DNA of 64,000 nt from Idiomarina piscisalsi (GCF_002211765.1 NZ_CP022133.1:2480001-2544000), one strand, 5' to 3'; shown: positions 38,152-48,546, counted from the first letter of the stretch. Translations and numbers: made by a program. Notes: generated by a model from the sequence alone, not told the origin.

Positions 38152-38694
38152 ATGAATACTAAGTCAAGTGCTGTACAGGAAGCAACTAGAAATGAATATG
38201 GTACCAAGTTCGATTGGTCATTAACTCTTACATATCGAAATGCCATTGAGAATGTTGATACGGTCAATAAACATATCAAACAGTTATTTGATCATTTGCG
38301 TCGCAGAGTTATCGGTAAAAGTAGAGTTCGTTACTTTAATGAGCAAAAGCATTTAATGATGATAGGAGCTATTGAGCGTCACGCTGACAATTCCATTCAT
38401 TTACATATTAACTTGACGAATCCACCCGAATCAGTCGCTAAAGAAGACACCTCAAGTGACTTACTAAAACACATCCATAAAGAGGTTTTATACTTTTGGG
38501 AGAATAAGAAAAGACATTCAATTCCTAGTTCTTCCGGTCGCGCGACTAACAATGTAAACCCCCTTATGACCTTGAGCGAGTCGCAAACTATGCTTCAATA
38601 CATTACCAAGTATACCTCTCAGCAAAACAGCAATACTTTTATTGCGTATTGGGATAGTGATATTGTTGCCTTACCTACTACTTGCCTCAGATAA
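38152..38694 (+). CDS. putative HUH-endonuclease / Rep-like protein
   Basis: A 180-residue protein of strongly AT-rich DNA. It shows the layout of a small HUH single-strand nuclease: motif I-like WSLTLTY (22-28), motif II with the HxH pair H83 and H85 in SIHLHINL, and motif III with two candidate nucleophiles Y150 and Y154 in LQYITKYTSQ. Such proteins start rolling-circle replication or transfer of plasmids, phages and satellites; YagK/YfjJ-type proteins in E. coli cryptic prophages next to alpA are a possible parallel. The length is short and no helicase domain follows. Assignment rests on motifs only. AAAAGGAT precedes the ATG. Confidence 0.55.
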   Translation: MNTKSSAVQEATRNEYGTKFDWSLTLTYRNAIENVDTVNKHIKQLFDHLRRRVIGKSRVRYFNEQKHLMMIGAIERHADNSIHLHINLTNPPESVAKEDTSSDLLKHIHKEVLYFWENKKRHSIPSSSGRATNNVNPLMTLSESQTMLQYITKYTSQQNSNTFIAYWDSDIVALPTTCLR

Positions 38695-38781
38695 CCCCTT
38701 ATTAAAACCTATTAAGTTTGAAATCAATAATAGGCGACTATAAGAAAACTAACAGATAAAGAGCCTATCAGCAGGCAACTT

Positions 38782-41700
38782 TTATTTCAGTTTCTTATGC
38801 AGCTCTACTAAAGCATTTGTTCTATGTGGGCAGGACTCTTTTATCTCTTCAAGTAAACCATAGTATTTGCTAAACCACTTATTAGTATTAATGAACCACT
38901 TTACTCGATCCACCTTATTTTGCTTAATCCATTGAAGCATAATACTTCTTACATTCTTTTCGCTTGGATAACCTAGAGAAGAGGACAGGTAGTCACTAAT
39001 GAGCCTAAACGTTTCATCACTTAAGTGATCATTTGGAGTAGAGAAATAACACTCTACTATACGCCTTTTCCTACTTCCATTTTCCCCCATAACATTAGCA
39101 GCTAACCGGTTATAGAAATCGGCACTTATACCAAAGTTCTCTAAGTTTCTATTCGATTCTTGAATTATCCTTTTCATGAACTGTTCAAAAGCTTCAGATA
39201 ACTTTTCATTATTAGAAACATTAATACATAGAGGAGAATGCCGTTCTAACAGAAGGAGCCAATGTTGAACATTAAGCTTAGACGAATCAAACGCAGAGCT
39301 AGTGGGCAGTTCAGGATACATCTCGGCTAGTGAATTAATATCATTGATATAATCATTAGGAGAACTTAGGAAACCATCAAATAACTTATCAGCTAAGCCT
39401 GTGTTTATTAATTGTCTTGCTATCTGGCGAGCCTTTTTAGGAAAGATTTTCGTAACCTTATCAAAGTTCAAAGCTACATATTCGCAATTGTTAGTAAGCT
39501 CAAGTGGCTTTTCATTAATATAGCTTTTAGCTCGGTTACTATTTTGCCCAATAGCCTGAAGCCAAAGTGGTTCAGGATTAGATCGAAAAACTTCAATAAC
39601 ATCATTTAACTCATTATTGATATCAGCGCTAGTATTCCAGAATTGATGTAAGTTCTGGCGAACCTGAGGTGGTATGCTGTTTACGTAACGAGCAATAAAA
39701 AAAGCATTAAAATGTCCAGTCAAAACAACACGAGGGTTACCTATTCTTGTTATTTGTGATAACTCGTGGGTCTGCTCTTCATAACGCTTAGGATCAGAGT
39801 CAATGACTTTATGCGCTAGGCGAAATTGACTCTCTGCGTCTGTCATTTGCTTTGTGTTCAACCAAATAATGAGTTTATCGAGATACTGTTCCCAAACAGG
39901 CGATTCGGGCTCTTTCTCAAAAATTTCCTCAATTATCCAAATATCATTTGAGCTTTCAGAGCCAAAAACATTTAACTCTGCTGTTAAACTATCTAATTTT
40001 CGGGCGGGATAAACAGCAAGCTCAACCTCTCGAGCTGTTTCTTTCTCACTCCTCTTCCAACTGACCCAGTTTTTCGCTTCAATATCTTCAGCATAAAACG
40101 GTTTCCAAACATTCAATATCTCAGGAATTGATACCGCCTTTTGATAAAAAGCTATTGCCTGAGCAGAGTGTTGACGAGCATTAGGAGATGTGAATAAAGA
40201 TTGAACCCCACTAGTAAGCTTTTGTTTTATTTTTAAAAGGTGACTTTTATAATTTTTATTGAAATATTTCGCCGCTGAACTTAACGAGGCTATAAAGTTA
40301 TCCTGGCTCGGCGAAATATTCGGATGCTCCAAAAATCGCCCCCAACTATCTCTTAAGTGTATATTGAAAGGAGAAACAAGTGAGGAATCGAGCTCTGCAA
40401 GGGCTATTAATGAATCTGACACTTTCACAAACAAGTCTCTATCAGAATCAAGCAAACTACCTATCGTCGATCTCGATTGACGCCATGCAATACGAAAGCC
40501 GTTGAGATGACTCTCATAAAGCTCAGTAATTTGATTATTAGTGGGGCTCTGAAGAGCTTTTATTATTGGCTCCTCAAGTAGCAACTGTGCAGCTTTATTC
40601 TGTTCGACATTGAAAAGAATTGTAGCTAGTTCAAGTCGGTCATGGTTTTCTATATCTAGACCACTGAAACCGTCAGACGAAATTAATTTCTTTCGAAAGG
40701 TTTCCTCTCCATGCTTTCGCCGCATGCATACATACAAACAAATGTTTTTGGTCGATATAGAGTGCATAGTCTGCATTGCTATCGCGCCTGCACGGTTTAC
40801 TACAGCACGCATTTCACGAATAGTTGGAGATACGTGAAGCTTACTATTTATTCGCTCAAAGGCTTCTTTAAATTCCTCAACTTCACTACTGTTCCAACGG
40901 TACCCAAATGCGGTATCGACAAGGCGACTAAAGTAGTCTACCCACGTCGATGAAACGACCGGGGGCACTTCAAAAACAACCTGGAAATTCTTATCGAGTA
41001 ACCCTAGCTGAGAACTTAAATCTTCTTCAGAAGACGAACTACCTTCTATTGCTTCACAAAACGCCTGTCTGTCATAAGGAATTAAATACCAAATATCTTT
41101 CTCATTATAATTTGAGCTTATCCGCGAAGATGATCGGGATTGAAAGAATGTTTGTAATGTCGACCAAACGCCTCTTGCATGTATACGCGACAGTCTGTCG
41201 ATATTGTCGATTACAATAACAATCTTGCTAAAGCCATAATCTTTATCCGCCGTTATCGCTTTAATCACGTCGTCGTAATATCGACTAAAATCCCAAGATG
41301 TTGGCTCTCCATTTTCTAAAGTTTTTTGAGCAGTGAACTCTGTTTGAGTAGATGTAAAGAACCGGCCATCGTTATCATCACTTTCTTCTCTAACCTCTGA
41401 GCAACTAGACTTCTCGCTCTTCTTTCGAACGAAAGGTGACTTGATCACCTCTTTTAGTTTCTGAACTTTTTGTAATGAGCTAACCACCTGATATAAAGCG
41501 ATTGTTAGCGGCACAAAACAAAAGCCCCCCGAAACTAAGCGCCAATCTATATCAGAGATATGCCCCCAATAGAAACTAACAGAAGTTTCAGGGCGTGATG
41601 CCAGTAGCCCATACCCTAAAGGAGTAAGTATCAGCGATAGCATTAGCACTAGACCCAAAACTGAGGGCTTAGCGTGGGAGGTTAGTCTAGTTTCAGTTCC

Positions 41701-42075
41701 CCTGTTAACTTGAGCTTTAATGCCTTCAAGGGAATTCACTAAGCTGCTATCTGGTGAAGATGACCTATTAATAGCTTCATTTATTAACTCATTAAGAAAT
41801 GCTTTCCTCAGCGGGTCGCCCTCATGCGCCCATGCATCAAACGAGAAGAAAAGTGTGTCAGTACAATGAGAAAACATACCTCTGGTTAAGTTGATAATAT
41901 GCGACTTACCAGAGCCCCAACTCCCCTCTAGTCCTATAGTTAGTCCCTCTGATCCTGATCGCTCGTTTTTAATGAACTGATAAATTGCTTCTGCGGTTCT
42001 TTCATGCACTTTATCTGTAAGTTCATCGTTTGAGCTTACGTTTTCAGTTAAGGGTTTGAAAGCTGTTAAATTCAT
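38782..42075 (-). CDS. KAP-family P-loop NTPase, membrane-anchored
   Basis: A 1097-residue protein. KAP NTPase domain at the N terminus: Walker A GSWGSGKSH (51-59), then two membrane helices inserted in the domain (about 137-157 and 179-197), as is typical of the family, then Walker B IVIVIDNIDRLS (284-295). The C-terminal 600 residues are helical with no recognised domain. KAP NTPases include Kidins220 and the phage-exclusion protein PifA of plasmid F. It starts 44 bp after the hsdR stop codon on the same strand with a GGGAAGAG ribosome site, so it is very likely the fourth gene of the hsd operon and may serve phage defence. Confidence 0.88.
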   Translation of the reverse strand: MNLTAFKPLTENVSSNDELTDKVHERTAEAIYQFIKNERSGSEGLTIGLEGSWGSGKSHIINLTRGMFSHCTDTLFFSFDAWAHEGDPLRKAFLNELINEAINRSSSPDSSLVNSLEGIKAQVNRGTETRLTSHAKPSVLGLVLMLSLILTPLGYGLLASRPETSVSFYWGHISDIDWRLVSGGFCFVPLTIALYQVVSSLQKVQKLKEVIKSPFVRKKSEKSSCSEVREESDDNDGRFFTSTQTEFTAQKTLENGEPTSWDFSRYYDDVIKAITADKDYGFSKIVIVIDNIDRLSRIHARGVWSTLQTFFQSRSSSRISSNYNEKDIWYLIPYDRQAFCEAIEGSSSSEEDLSSQLGLLDKNFQVVFEVPPVVSSTWVDYFSRLVDTAFGYRWNSSEVEEFKEAFERINSKLHVSPTIREMRAVVNRAGAIAMQTMHSISTKNICLYVCMRRKHGEETFRKKLISSDGFSGLDIENHDRLELATILFNVEQNKAAQLLLEEPIIKALQSPTNNQITELYESHLNGFRIAWRQSRSTIGSLLDSDRDLFVKVSDSLIALAELDSSLVSPFNIHLRDSWGRFLEHPNISPSQDNFIASLSSAAKYFNKNYKSHLLKIKQKLTSGVQSLFTSPNARQHSAQAIAFYQKAVSIPEILNVWKPFYAEDIEAKNWVSWKRSEKETAREVELAVYPARKLDSLTAELNVFGSESSNDIWIIEEIFEKEPESPVWEQYLDKLIIWLNTKQMTDAESQFRLAHKVIDSDPKRYEEQTHELSQITRIGNPRVVLTGHFNAFFIARYVNSIPPQVRQNLHQFWNTSADINNELNDVIEVFRSNPEPLWLQAIGQNSNRAKSYINEKPLELTNNCEYVALNFDKVTKIFPKKARQIARQLINTGLADKLFDGFLSSPNDYINDINSLAEMYPELPTSSAFDSSKLNVQHWLLLLERHSPLCINVSNNEKLSEAFEQFMKRIIQESNRNLENFGISADFYNRLAANVMGENGSRKRRIVECYFSTPNDHLSDETFRLISDYLSSSLGYPSEKNVRSIMLQWIKQNKVDRVKWFINTNKWFSKYYGLLEEIKESCPHRTNALVELHKKLK

Positions 42076-42119
42076 TGTTCTCTTCCCTGATCAGGTCAAA
42101 ATATTCTAGGCTTTCAGTA

Positions 42120-45100
42120 CTAATGCCTCATCTCCTGCATGGAACCTTTATGCTTCTGCATTAAGAATTCAAATACAACTTCAGCCTTCTGCTCAACTTC
42201 ATCAGGTGCAAAGCTCTCTGGTAATCCCTTTTTCTCATCCCACAAAAAGTCTTTAATTCTGACCTTTATTTCATCACGGGTTGCTTCCTTGGCTGTAAAG
42301 TTCTGTATTCGACTTATTTCTTTATCTAATTGACGATACAGTTCTTCAGACACTTTCTTTATTTTATCCACTTCACGTTTCGACAAGTCAGGCTTTATCA
42401 ATATATCAAACAGCGCCAGCGACTCTTCGGACAAGCCTTCTTTCACCGCTCGTTGTTCTTCTTCGGTAAGCTCATCGACCAACTCTAATAAAGCATCAAA
42501 AGTAGCTTCAATCGTCACCCGATCTTTCTCGCTGTTATAGTCACTGACTATTTGCTCATAATGCTTTTGGAAGTCGGTGCGGGTTGGGTTTTGCATAAGC
42601 ATTTTTAACAGCTTTTTCTCAATAACTTCTTTGAGTGATTGAACCGCCGTATTCTTTGCTGGAGAGCTCTCAAATTCTTTGCGTAAACGGTCAAAGTCAA
42701 TTTTGCTAATATCGTAAAGCTTACTTTTTTCAGCAATACCACTAGCAGGCTCAATATTCTCTTCAATAAGCTCATGCAGCTCTCGCATTACGCTTGATAT
42801 ATCAGCTTTCTCAACATCATCCTGAAGGCTCTTATAGATGATATTGATGGCATCATAAGAAGCTCGATAATCATTAACCGCTCTAATGGTTATACATGCC
42901 TTAAACTTCTTGAATACTTCGCGACAAATAATTTCAAAACGCTTGCGCGCTTCATCATTCTGGTTAACGACTTCTTTCGCTTCTATAATGGCTTTATTAC
43001 GCTCGAACCCTGTCTTATCGAGAATATCCTCTAATCTAAAGCCAGTATCACTCAAAAACGCTCTGACAGCCTCTATGGACTCCGAAAGGTCAGCTAACAG
43101 CTCTTCCTCAGGCTTAACTGGATCAATCTCTTCTGGAGGCTCTCCTGCGCCACTACCGAAGCCTGTATGCCCAGCAAAGGTTGCCAACGCCTTTCTTAGA
43201 TTTTTGAGTATTCCACAGTAATCAACAATTAAACCGTTATTCTTTCCTTCAGATACACGGTTTGCTCTCGCTATAGCCTGCATTAAGGTGTGAGCTTTAA
43301 GTGGTTTATCCAAATAAAGCGTCGACATGGTAGGTACATCAAACCCGGTTAACCACATGGCGCAAACAATAGCGACGCGGAATGGGTGTTCTTCTTTCTT
43401 AAAAGCACTTTCCATATCCAGACGTTTACCGTCAGGTGTTTCAAAGCCTTCTTTCATCAACCTACGGTGTGGTGTTATATCTAAGTCCCACTTTCTGAAC
43501 TTGTCGACCTCACCCTGCTCTTCACTAACAACCACTGCCATGATGGTTTCACGCATCCATTCGAGCTTACGCTCCATCTCCATAATCGACTGTTCATCTC
43601 TCAGGCGAGCAAGCTCTTTCTCTAGGTCGATTATTTTTTCTTTCCACTTATCCAAAATAATCTGTTGCATGCGCACACAAGTAACTTTATCGATACACAC
43701 CAGCATCGCCTTGCCGTTTTCCCAACCCGTGCTGTAATGCTCAACAAAGTCAGTAGCAATGTCTTCAAGGCGAGACTGTGAGGTTATAATGTGGTAATCC
43801 CGCTTGAGCTCCCTCTCAAGTCGCTCAGAAACATCCTGGTCTTCAATTTCCATCTGTTCCAGCTTCTCGGCAATCTTCTCGTTAAGCTCATTGGTAGCTA
43901 AACCAAGCTTTTCGCCTCTAGCATCGTAATACAGTGGTACTGTTGCTTTATCTTCGACCGCTCGCTGGAAGTTATAGGTCGACACATAGTCACCAAATAC
44001 ACGTCTCGTTATTTCATCGTCTTTAAACAACGGCGTACCCGTAAAGCCAATGTAACTAGCATTTGGTACTGCATTTCTTAAGTTCAAAGATAAACGTCCA
44101 TATTGCGTACGATGCGCTTCATCGGTAATAACAATAATGTCATCTCTGTCTGAATAAGGGTTGTTAGGGTCAACGTCTTTATTGAACTTCTGCACTAACG
44201 AAAATACGTAAGACTTGTGTTGATTAAGCAGCTCTTGAAGATGGTCGCCTGAGCCTGCTCGACAAGGGTCTTTATCGTTGTCGACTAACCCACAGCCTGC
44301 GAAGGTATTGTATATTTGCTTATCGAGGTCTTCACGGTCGGTGCAAATTAAAAAGGTAAAATTACCACCAAGCTTTCGGTGTATCTTGCGCGCGAAAAAC
44401 ACAATCGAGTACGACTTACCTGAGCCTTGGGTATGCCAGAACACACCCAGCTTACCTTTGTTTTCTTCGCGATTATTAACCGCCTTAATTGCACGGTTAA
44501 CACCCAAAAACTGGTGGTTCCTTGCAACAATTTTGACAAGCTTACCTTTGCTTTCATCAAACAAAGTGTAGTTTTCGAATATGTCGAGAAAGTCTCGCTT
44601 ATTACAGGTACCCTTAAGCAAGGTTTCCATATCAACAATACCTGCGTCATCTTCCGCAAGACGCTTCCAATCGTTAAAGTGTTCGAATTTGCTTGATATA
44701 GAGCCTATTTTCGCATCGACACCGTTACCCAATATGACAAGCGCATTGTGGTAAAACAGATGCGGTATTGTGTCTTTATAGTCAGCCAGGTTTTTCTCGT
44801 AAGCATGGCGTATGTCTTTGTGAATGGTCTTACACTCAATAAATATCAGCGGAAGACCATTTACAAAACCAACCAAGTCAGCACGTCGACGGTAGATGTC
44901 CCCACGAACCCACAGCTCGCGAACACATAGAAAGTGATTGTTTTCAGGGGTATCAAAGTCGAAAACTTTTAATCGCTTCTTTTCCAGCTCACCTTTGGCG
45001 TTTCGATACTGAACTTGCACACCATTTTTAACCAGCTCGTATTGCTCGAAGTTAATCTGGAGGGTGTTTTCAGTTACTGGTGCTTCCGTTATTTTACGCA

Positions 45101-45326
45101 GCGCGTCCTGATAAGCAGATTGCGGTAATCCAGGATTAAATTTAACTAGGGCTTCCCCTAGATAACGCTTAAGCACAACCTCTTTATCAGACTCTCTACC
45201 CAATAGACCTTCTTTGCCAAAGGTTTCAGTGTTGTGGGCGAACAAATTCTCCCAGCCAAGCTCTGTTTCCAGGTAATCGGCCGTGGTGGTTTGAACTAGC
45301 GTATCTTCGTTAAGAGGTGGGTTCAT
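42120..45326 (-). CDS. hsdR: type I restriction endonuclease subunit R
   Basis: The motor and nuclease subunit of a type I restriction-modification system; 1068 residues, normal length. N-terminal PD-(D/E)xK nuclease with D150 and E164-x-K166 in RRADLVGFVNGLPLIFIECK. SF2 helicase motor: Walker A HTQGSGKSYS (K304), DEAH box IVITDEAHRTQYG, motif III-like YIGFTGTPLF, motif VI AIARANRVSEGK. The C-terminal coiled region should contact HsdM. Its start overlaps the hsdS stop by 4 bp. With MSR together, it cleaves unmethylated DNA after translocation. Confidence 0.96.
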   Translation of the reverse strand: MNPPLNEDTLVQTTTADYLETELGWENLFAHNTETFGKEGLLGRESDKEVVLKRYLGEALVKFNPGLPQSAYQDALRKITEAPVTENTLQINFEQYELVKNGVQVQYRNAKGELEKKRLKVFDFDTPENNHFLCVRELWVRGDIYRRRADLVGFVNGLPLIFIECKTIHKDIRHAYEKNLADYKDTIPHLFYHNALVILGNGVDAKIGSISSKFEHFNDWKRLAEDDAGIVDMETLLKGTCNKRDFLDIFENYTLFDESKGKLVKIVARNHQFLGVNRAIKAVNNREENKGKLGVFWHTQGSGKSYSIVFFARKIHRKLGGNFTFLICTDREDLDKQIYNTFAGCGLVDNDKDPCRAGSGDHLQELLNQHKSYVFSLVQKFNKDVDPNNPYSDRDDIIVITDEAHRTQYGRLSLNLRNAVPNASYIGFTGTPLFKDDEITRRVFGDYVSTYNFQRAVEDKATVPLYYDARGEKLGLATNELNEKIAEKLEQMEIEDQDVSERLERELKRDYHIITSQSRLEDIATDFVEHYSTGWENGKAMLVCIDKVTCVRMQQIILDKWKEKIIDLEKELARLRDEQSIMEMERKLEWMRETIMAVVVSEEQGEVDKFRKWDLDITPHRRLMKEGFETPDGKRLDMESAFKKEEHPFRVAIVCAMWLTGFDVPTMSTLYLDKPLKAHTLMQAIARANRVSEGKNNGLIVDYCGILKNLRKALATFAGHTGFGSGAGEPPEEIDPVKPEEELLADLSESIEAVRAFLSDTGFRLEDILDKTGFERNKAIIEAKEVVNQNDEARKRFEIICREVFKKFKACITIRAVNDYRASYDAINIIYKSLQDDVEKADISSVMRELHELIEENIEPASGIAEKSKLYDISKIDFDRLRKEFESSPAKNTAVQSLKEVIEKKLLKMLMQNPTRTDFQKHYEQIVSDYNSEKDRVTIEATFDALLELVDELTEEEQRAVKEGLSEESLALFDILIKPDLSKREVDKIKKVSEELYRQLDKEISRIQNFTAKEATRDEIKVRIKDFLWDEKKGLPESFAPDEVEQKAEVVFEFLMQKHKGSMQEMRH

Positions 45327-46540
45327 ACAGCTAGTTCTCCGCTCATTAATCTGGGGAGGAGTAAGTCCCTAGCACGTTCTAGTTGACCTACTTGATGCTC
45401 TAAATTGGCTATTTGCCTGAATGAGCGTGATGCGATTTCATTAAATTGATGTTGGATTGCAGACGGAGGGACAGCGATAAAAAACTTATCAAAACAAGAT
45501 TTTTGAACTCTTTGTCTACCAGATGAACCTACCATGCTTTTTATTGCAAACCCTCGGAAATGCTCGTCCCTTGAAAGCAAATATGTATACTCAGCACTGA
45601 CTTTTTTAGCCCTCAAAATAATAAACTCCGTTGATCCACACGCGACCTCTTCTTCTTTTAGAAAGCTAACGAAAGCCGTTTTGCCATTCTCCAAGCATGG
45701 AGTAATCCGAGCTAGCAATGTATCACCACTTTTAAACTTAACATTCGTATGTTTACTTCGGAGCTCGAACTTTGATGTGTCTACCGTCATTTGGGACGAT
45801 GACAGCGATGACATAGGGACATATTTTATTTCTTCCCCCTTATCAACAGGTGTTTTCGGGTTTATTGATACTGCATCCGCTACCGAACTTTTTTCCCATC
45901 CCTCGGGCACACCATCAACAATTTTGACATGCTCATGACCAGGAAAACGAAAGCGCACAAACCACTCTTTATAAAGCTGACGCGCCGACTCCTCCAGTAA
46001 GGCAATACGCCGTTTATTGTTTTCTATAAGGTCGTCGTATGAGGATATAAATTTTATCGCACGCTCTGCAAAGGAACTATCTGTAGGGAAATCAATTTGA
46101 AGACTTCTCAAGGCACCCAATGGAAGGTACTGTTGAGAGGCTCCCCTCCGCAATTGCAGTACTTTCTTTTTATTGAGAGGGGTTTTAAACCAGTAATACA
46201 ACCACTTACCTTTTAGTTCACTACCACATTTAAACAACCCCACATTCTTAATCGCATAATCAACTTCACTCTCTTTCTCTAGATAAACCTCTCCCAACGT
46301 ACCTATCATAGTGAAGAGAATATCCCATTGTTCCACACCACTGCGTTTATTTATATCAACGAAATCTTTTTCAGAAATCTGATTTGCATTTTCTATTACT
46401 AGTCTTCCACCTTTTATGTTTTTTGATGTTATCAATGGATATCCATTCTCATGGAATCTTGGTGAATCGTGCGTACCGTCTCTTACAGAAGAGCAAAATT
46501 CAATTGCTGCTATTCGCTTCATCTCAAAAAGCTGAGTCAT
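45323..46540 (-). CDS. hsdS: type I restriction-modification specificity subunit S
   Basis: The DNA recognition subunit, 405 residues. Two target recognition domains (about 1-160 and 205-360) are separated by the conserved helical spacer YDDLIENNKRRIALLEESAR followed by QLYKEWFVRFRFPGHE, with a second helical repeat at the end (ASRSFRQIANLEHQVGQLER). The second TRD opens with VPEGWEKSSVADAVSI, a usual pattern. The bipartite target cannot be predicted by eye. It overlaps hsdM and hsdR by 4 bp on each side (ATGA), so the three are translationally coupled. Confidence 0.94.
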   Translation of the reverse strand: MTQLFEMKRIAAIEFCSSVRDGTHDSPRFHENGYPLITSKNIKGGRLVIENANQISEKDFVDINKRSGVEQWDILFTMIGTLGEVYLEKESEVDYAIKNVGLFKCGSELKGKWLYYWFKTPLNKKKVLQLRRGASQQYLPLGALRSLQIDFPTDSSFAERAIKFISSYDDLIENNKRRIALLEESARQLYKEWFVRFRFPGHEHVKIVDGVPEGWEKSSVADAVSINPKTPVDKGEEIKYVPMSSLSSSQMTVDTSKFELRSKHTNVKFKSGDTLLARITPCLENGKTAFVSFLKEEEVACGSTEFIILRAKKVSAEYTYLLSRDEHFRGFAIKSMVGSSGRQRVQKSCFDKFFIAVPPSAIQHQFNEIASRSFRQIANLEHQVGQLERARDLLLPRLMSGELAV

Positions 46541-48546
46541 ACTCCCAACTCCTGAAAATTTCTCTGGATTTGAGCGGCAAGTTCAGCAGCCTCATCATTC
46601 AAGTCTTTCAGCTCAATATGAATATCACGCAGCGTTTCTTCGAAGTCGAAGTCTTCGTCTTCTTCCTCAGGAGCAACGCCAACATAACGGCCAGGAGTTA
46701 AGCTCCAGTCGTTGGCTTCAATTTCTTCTCGATCAACCAACTTAACGAGACCGGGGATATCTTCAAGCTCTGCATCAGGGAAGCGCTCTTGTAACCAGCG
46801 AGCTTGCTTGTAAAAGTAACGAATTAGCTTGAGCTGCCCGATGGCTTCTTTGCGGGTTTCATCAAGTGCTTTTGTGAGTTTATTAAGACCTCTTTCACCA
46901 CTGTCTTTAACTTGCTTCTCAGCAAACTTATAGAGCTGATCAATCTGTTTTAAGAGGTCACGGCTGGTTTCTGCCAACGCTTCTGCTTTTGTGGCAAAGT
47001 CGAGTAACCTCGCATTGTTTTTATCTGTCTGCTGCCATGCACTGTTTTCAGCATCAATATTTAATTCGAACGTCGAGATATCTTCTCGCAATACATTAAA
47101 CGCAGAGCTGGTATCAGCATCGACCGTCGGTAACTTACTAAGCAACTCTTGCAGTTCAACTACAAACGAGTCCATAATCGCTTTGCTGGCTATAGCTTCT
47201 TGTAATACCTGAGAAAGGTATTGTTCAACCAAGCTAATAAAGCGATCGGTTTCACCTCGATAAAGCCAGATAATCGCGGTGAGGTTTGCAAGTTGTTCGG
47301 GTGAAAAGTCATAAATTTTACGAGTGACTTTACGATACACATTACGTGCATCTAACATCAGCACTTTTTGCTCATGCTTCGCAGGTTTTGCTTTATTAAA
47401 GAACCAAAGCTCGCAAGGCACAGAACGGGTATAGAAGAAGTTTGAGCGAATAGAAACCATAGCATCGACATGACCTGTTTCTATCATTTTACGTCGTACC
47501 TCGGCTTCTTGCCCGCCAGAGCTAGATGCTTGAGACGACATAACAAAACCAGCCCGCCCTTCGTCGTTTAAGTAGCTGTAGAAGTAGGACATCCAAAGGT
47601 AGTTACCATTGGAGACCGCCCCCTTTTTGTTCACGCCAGGCAAGCCGAACGGCAGCCGAGGGTCGTTTTTAATTTTCTCTGCATCCACGTCGTCTACGTT
47701 GAACGGAGGGTTCGCCATTACGAAGTCTGCTTTTCCTAAGAAGTCATGCGGGTCTTCATAGTAAGAAATGGCTTTTTGGATTTTTCCTTCAAGACCATGA
47801 ACCGCCAAATTCATTTTAGCTAAGCGAATCGTCGTCGGGTTCTTCTCTGCACCGTAGAAGGTTGCGACGTCCTGTGGGTTTTTGTGCATGTTCTCTATGA
47901 AATGAGCGCTCTGAACGAACATACCGCCCGAGCCACATGCAGGATCGATAACCGCACCATGGTCAGGTTCAATCACATTGACTATCATCTGTACCAATGA
48001 AACGGGCGTAAAAAACTCACCACCGTCATGAGCGCTTTCGTTTGCAAACTGAGTGAGGAAGTATTCATAGATACGCCCAAAGATGTCCCCTGTGGCTTTT
48101 TTCAACGCAGGATCATTAAAGGTGCGAATAAGGTTACCGAGAACATCATTATCCAGCTCTTGATATTCACTCTTAGGCAAAACACCTTTAAGGGTTTCAT
48201 AGTCTTCTTCTATGGCATCCATTGCATCGATCATCGCTTGCGCACGATCATCTGCATCGGTGAGATTTACCAAGTAATCGAACTGGGACTTTTCCTGAAG
48301 ATATATTGCCCCTTTACTAGAGAAGTCTTCCTTTGTGAGAGACCGAGTAACGCCGCCCCGCGACGGTAAAGTGGCTTCTATTTCTGGCTTTATGGCTAGA
48401 TAACGGCTGTAGGCATGACGAAGAAATATAAGCCCCATGACAGGCATGAAGTACTCATTGCTGGCATAGTTACTATTTGCGCGAAGGTTATCAGCACTTC
48501 CCCAAAGACGTTTTTCAACTGCTTCCATGTTCTCTAATTGTGCCAC
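46537..48546 (-). CDS. hsdM: type I restriction-modification methyltransferase subunit M
   Basis: N6-adenine methyltransferase, 669 residues. HsdM N-terminal helical domain, then the SAM motif I DPACGSGGMFVQSA and the catalytic motif IV NPPFNVDD. The C-terminal 200 residues are coiled coil (LLKQIDQLYKFAEKQVKDSG) and close with NDWSLTPGRYVGVAPEEE and a final helix; this longer type is common beside E. coli-type HsdM of about 530 residues. Start is GTG at 48546 with AAGGAG upstream. First gene of the hsdM-hsdS-hsdR-KAP operon. A TATACT -10-like hexamer lies on the minus strand at 48592-48587. Confidence 0.95.
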   Translation of the reverse strand: MAQLENMEAVEKRLWGSADNLRANSNYASNEYFMPVMGLIFLRHAYSRYLAIKPEIEATLPSRGGVTRSLTKEDFSSKGAIYLQEKSQFDYLVNLTDADDRAQAMIDAMDAIEEDYETLKGVLPKSEYQELDNDVLGNLIRTFNDPALKKATGDIFGRIYEYFLTQFANESAHDGGEFFTPVSLVQMIVNVIEPDHGAVIDPACGSGGMFVQSAHFIENMHKNPQDVATFYGAEKNPTTIRLAKMNLAVHGLEGKIQKAISYYEDPHDFLGKADFVMANPPFNVDDVDAEKIKNDPRLPFGLPGVNKKGAVSNGNYLWMSYFYSYLNDEGRAGFVMSSQASSSGGQEAEVRRKMIETGHVDAMVSIRSNFFYTRSVPCELWFFNKAKPAKHEQKVLMLDARNVYRKVTRKIYDFSPEQLANLTAIIWLYRGETDRFISLVEQYLSQVLQEAIASKAIMDSFVVELQELLSKLPTVDADTSSAFNVLREDISTFELNIDAENSAWQQTDKNNARLLDFATKAEALAETSRDLLKQIDQLYKFAEKQVKDSGERGLNKLTKALDETRKEAIGQLKLIRYFYKQARWLQERFPDAELEDIPGLVKLVDREEIEANDWSLTPGRYVGVAPEEEDEDFDFEETLRDIHIELKDLNDEAAELAAQIQRNFQELGV

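Noticed and set aside
38730..38768. Terminator between the HUH and KAP genes (ATAGGC/GCCTAT)
   Set aside because: The loop of 27 nt is too long and no T tract follows directly.
43327..43737. 136-codon plus-strand frame inside hsdR
   Set aside because: Antisense shadow of a conserved gene, with no ribosome site or recognisable product.
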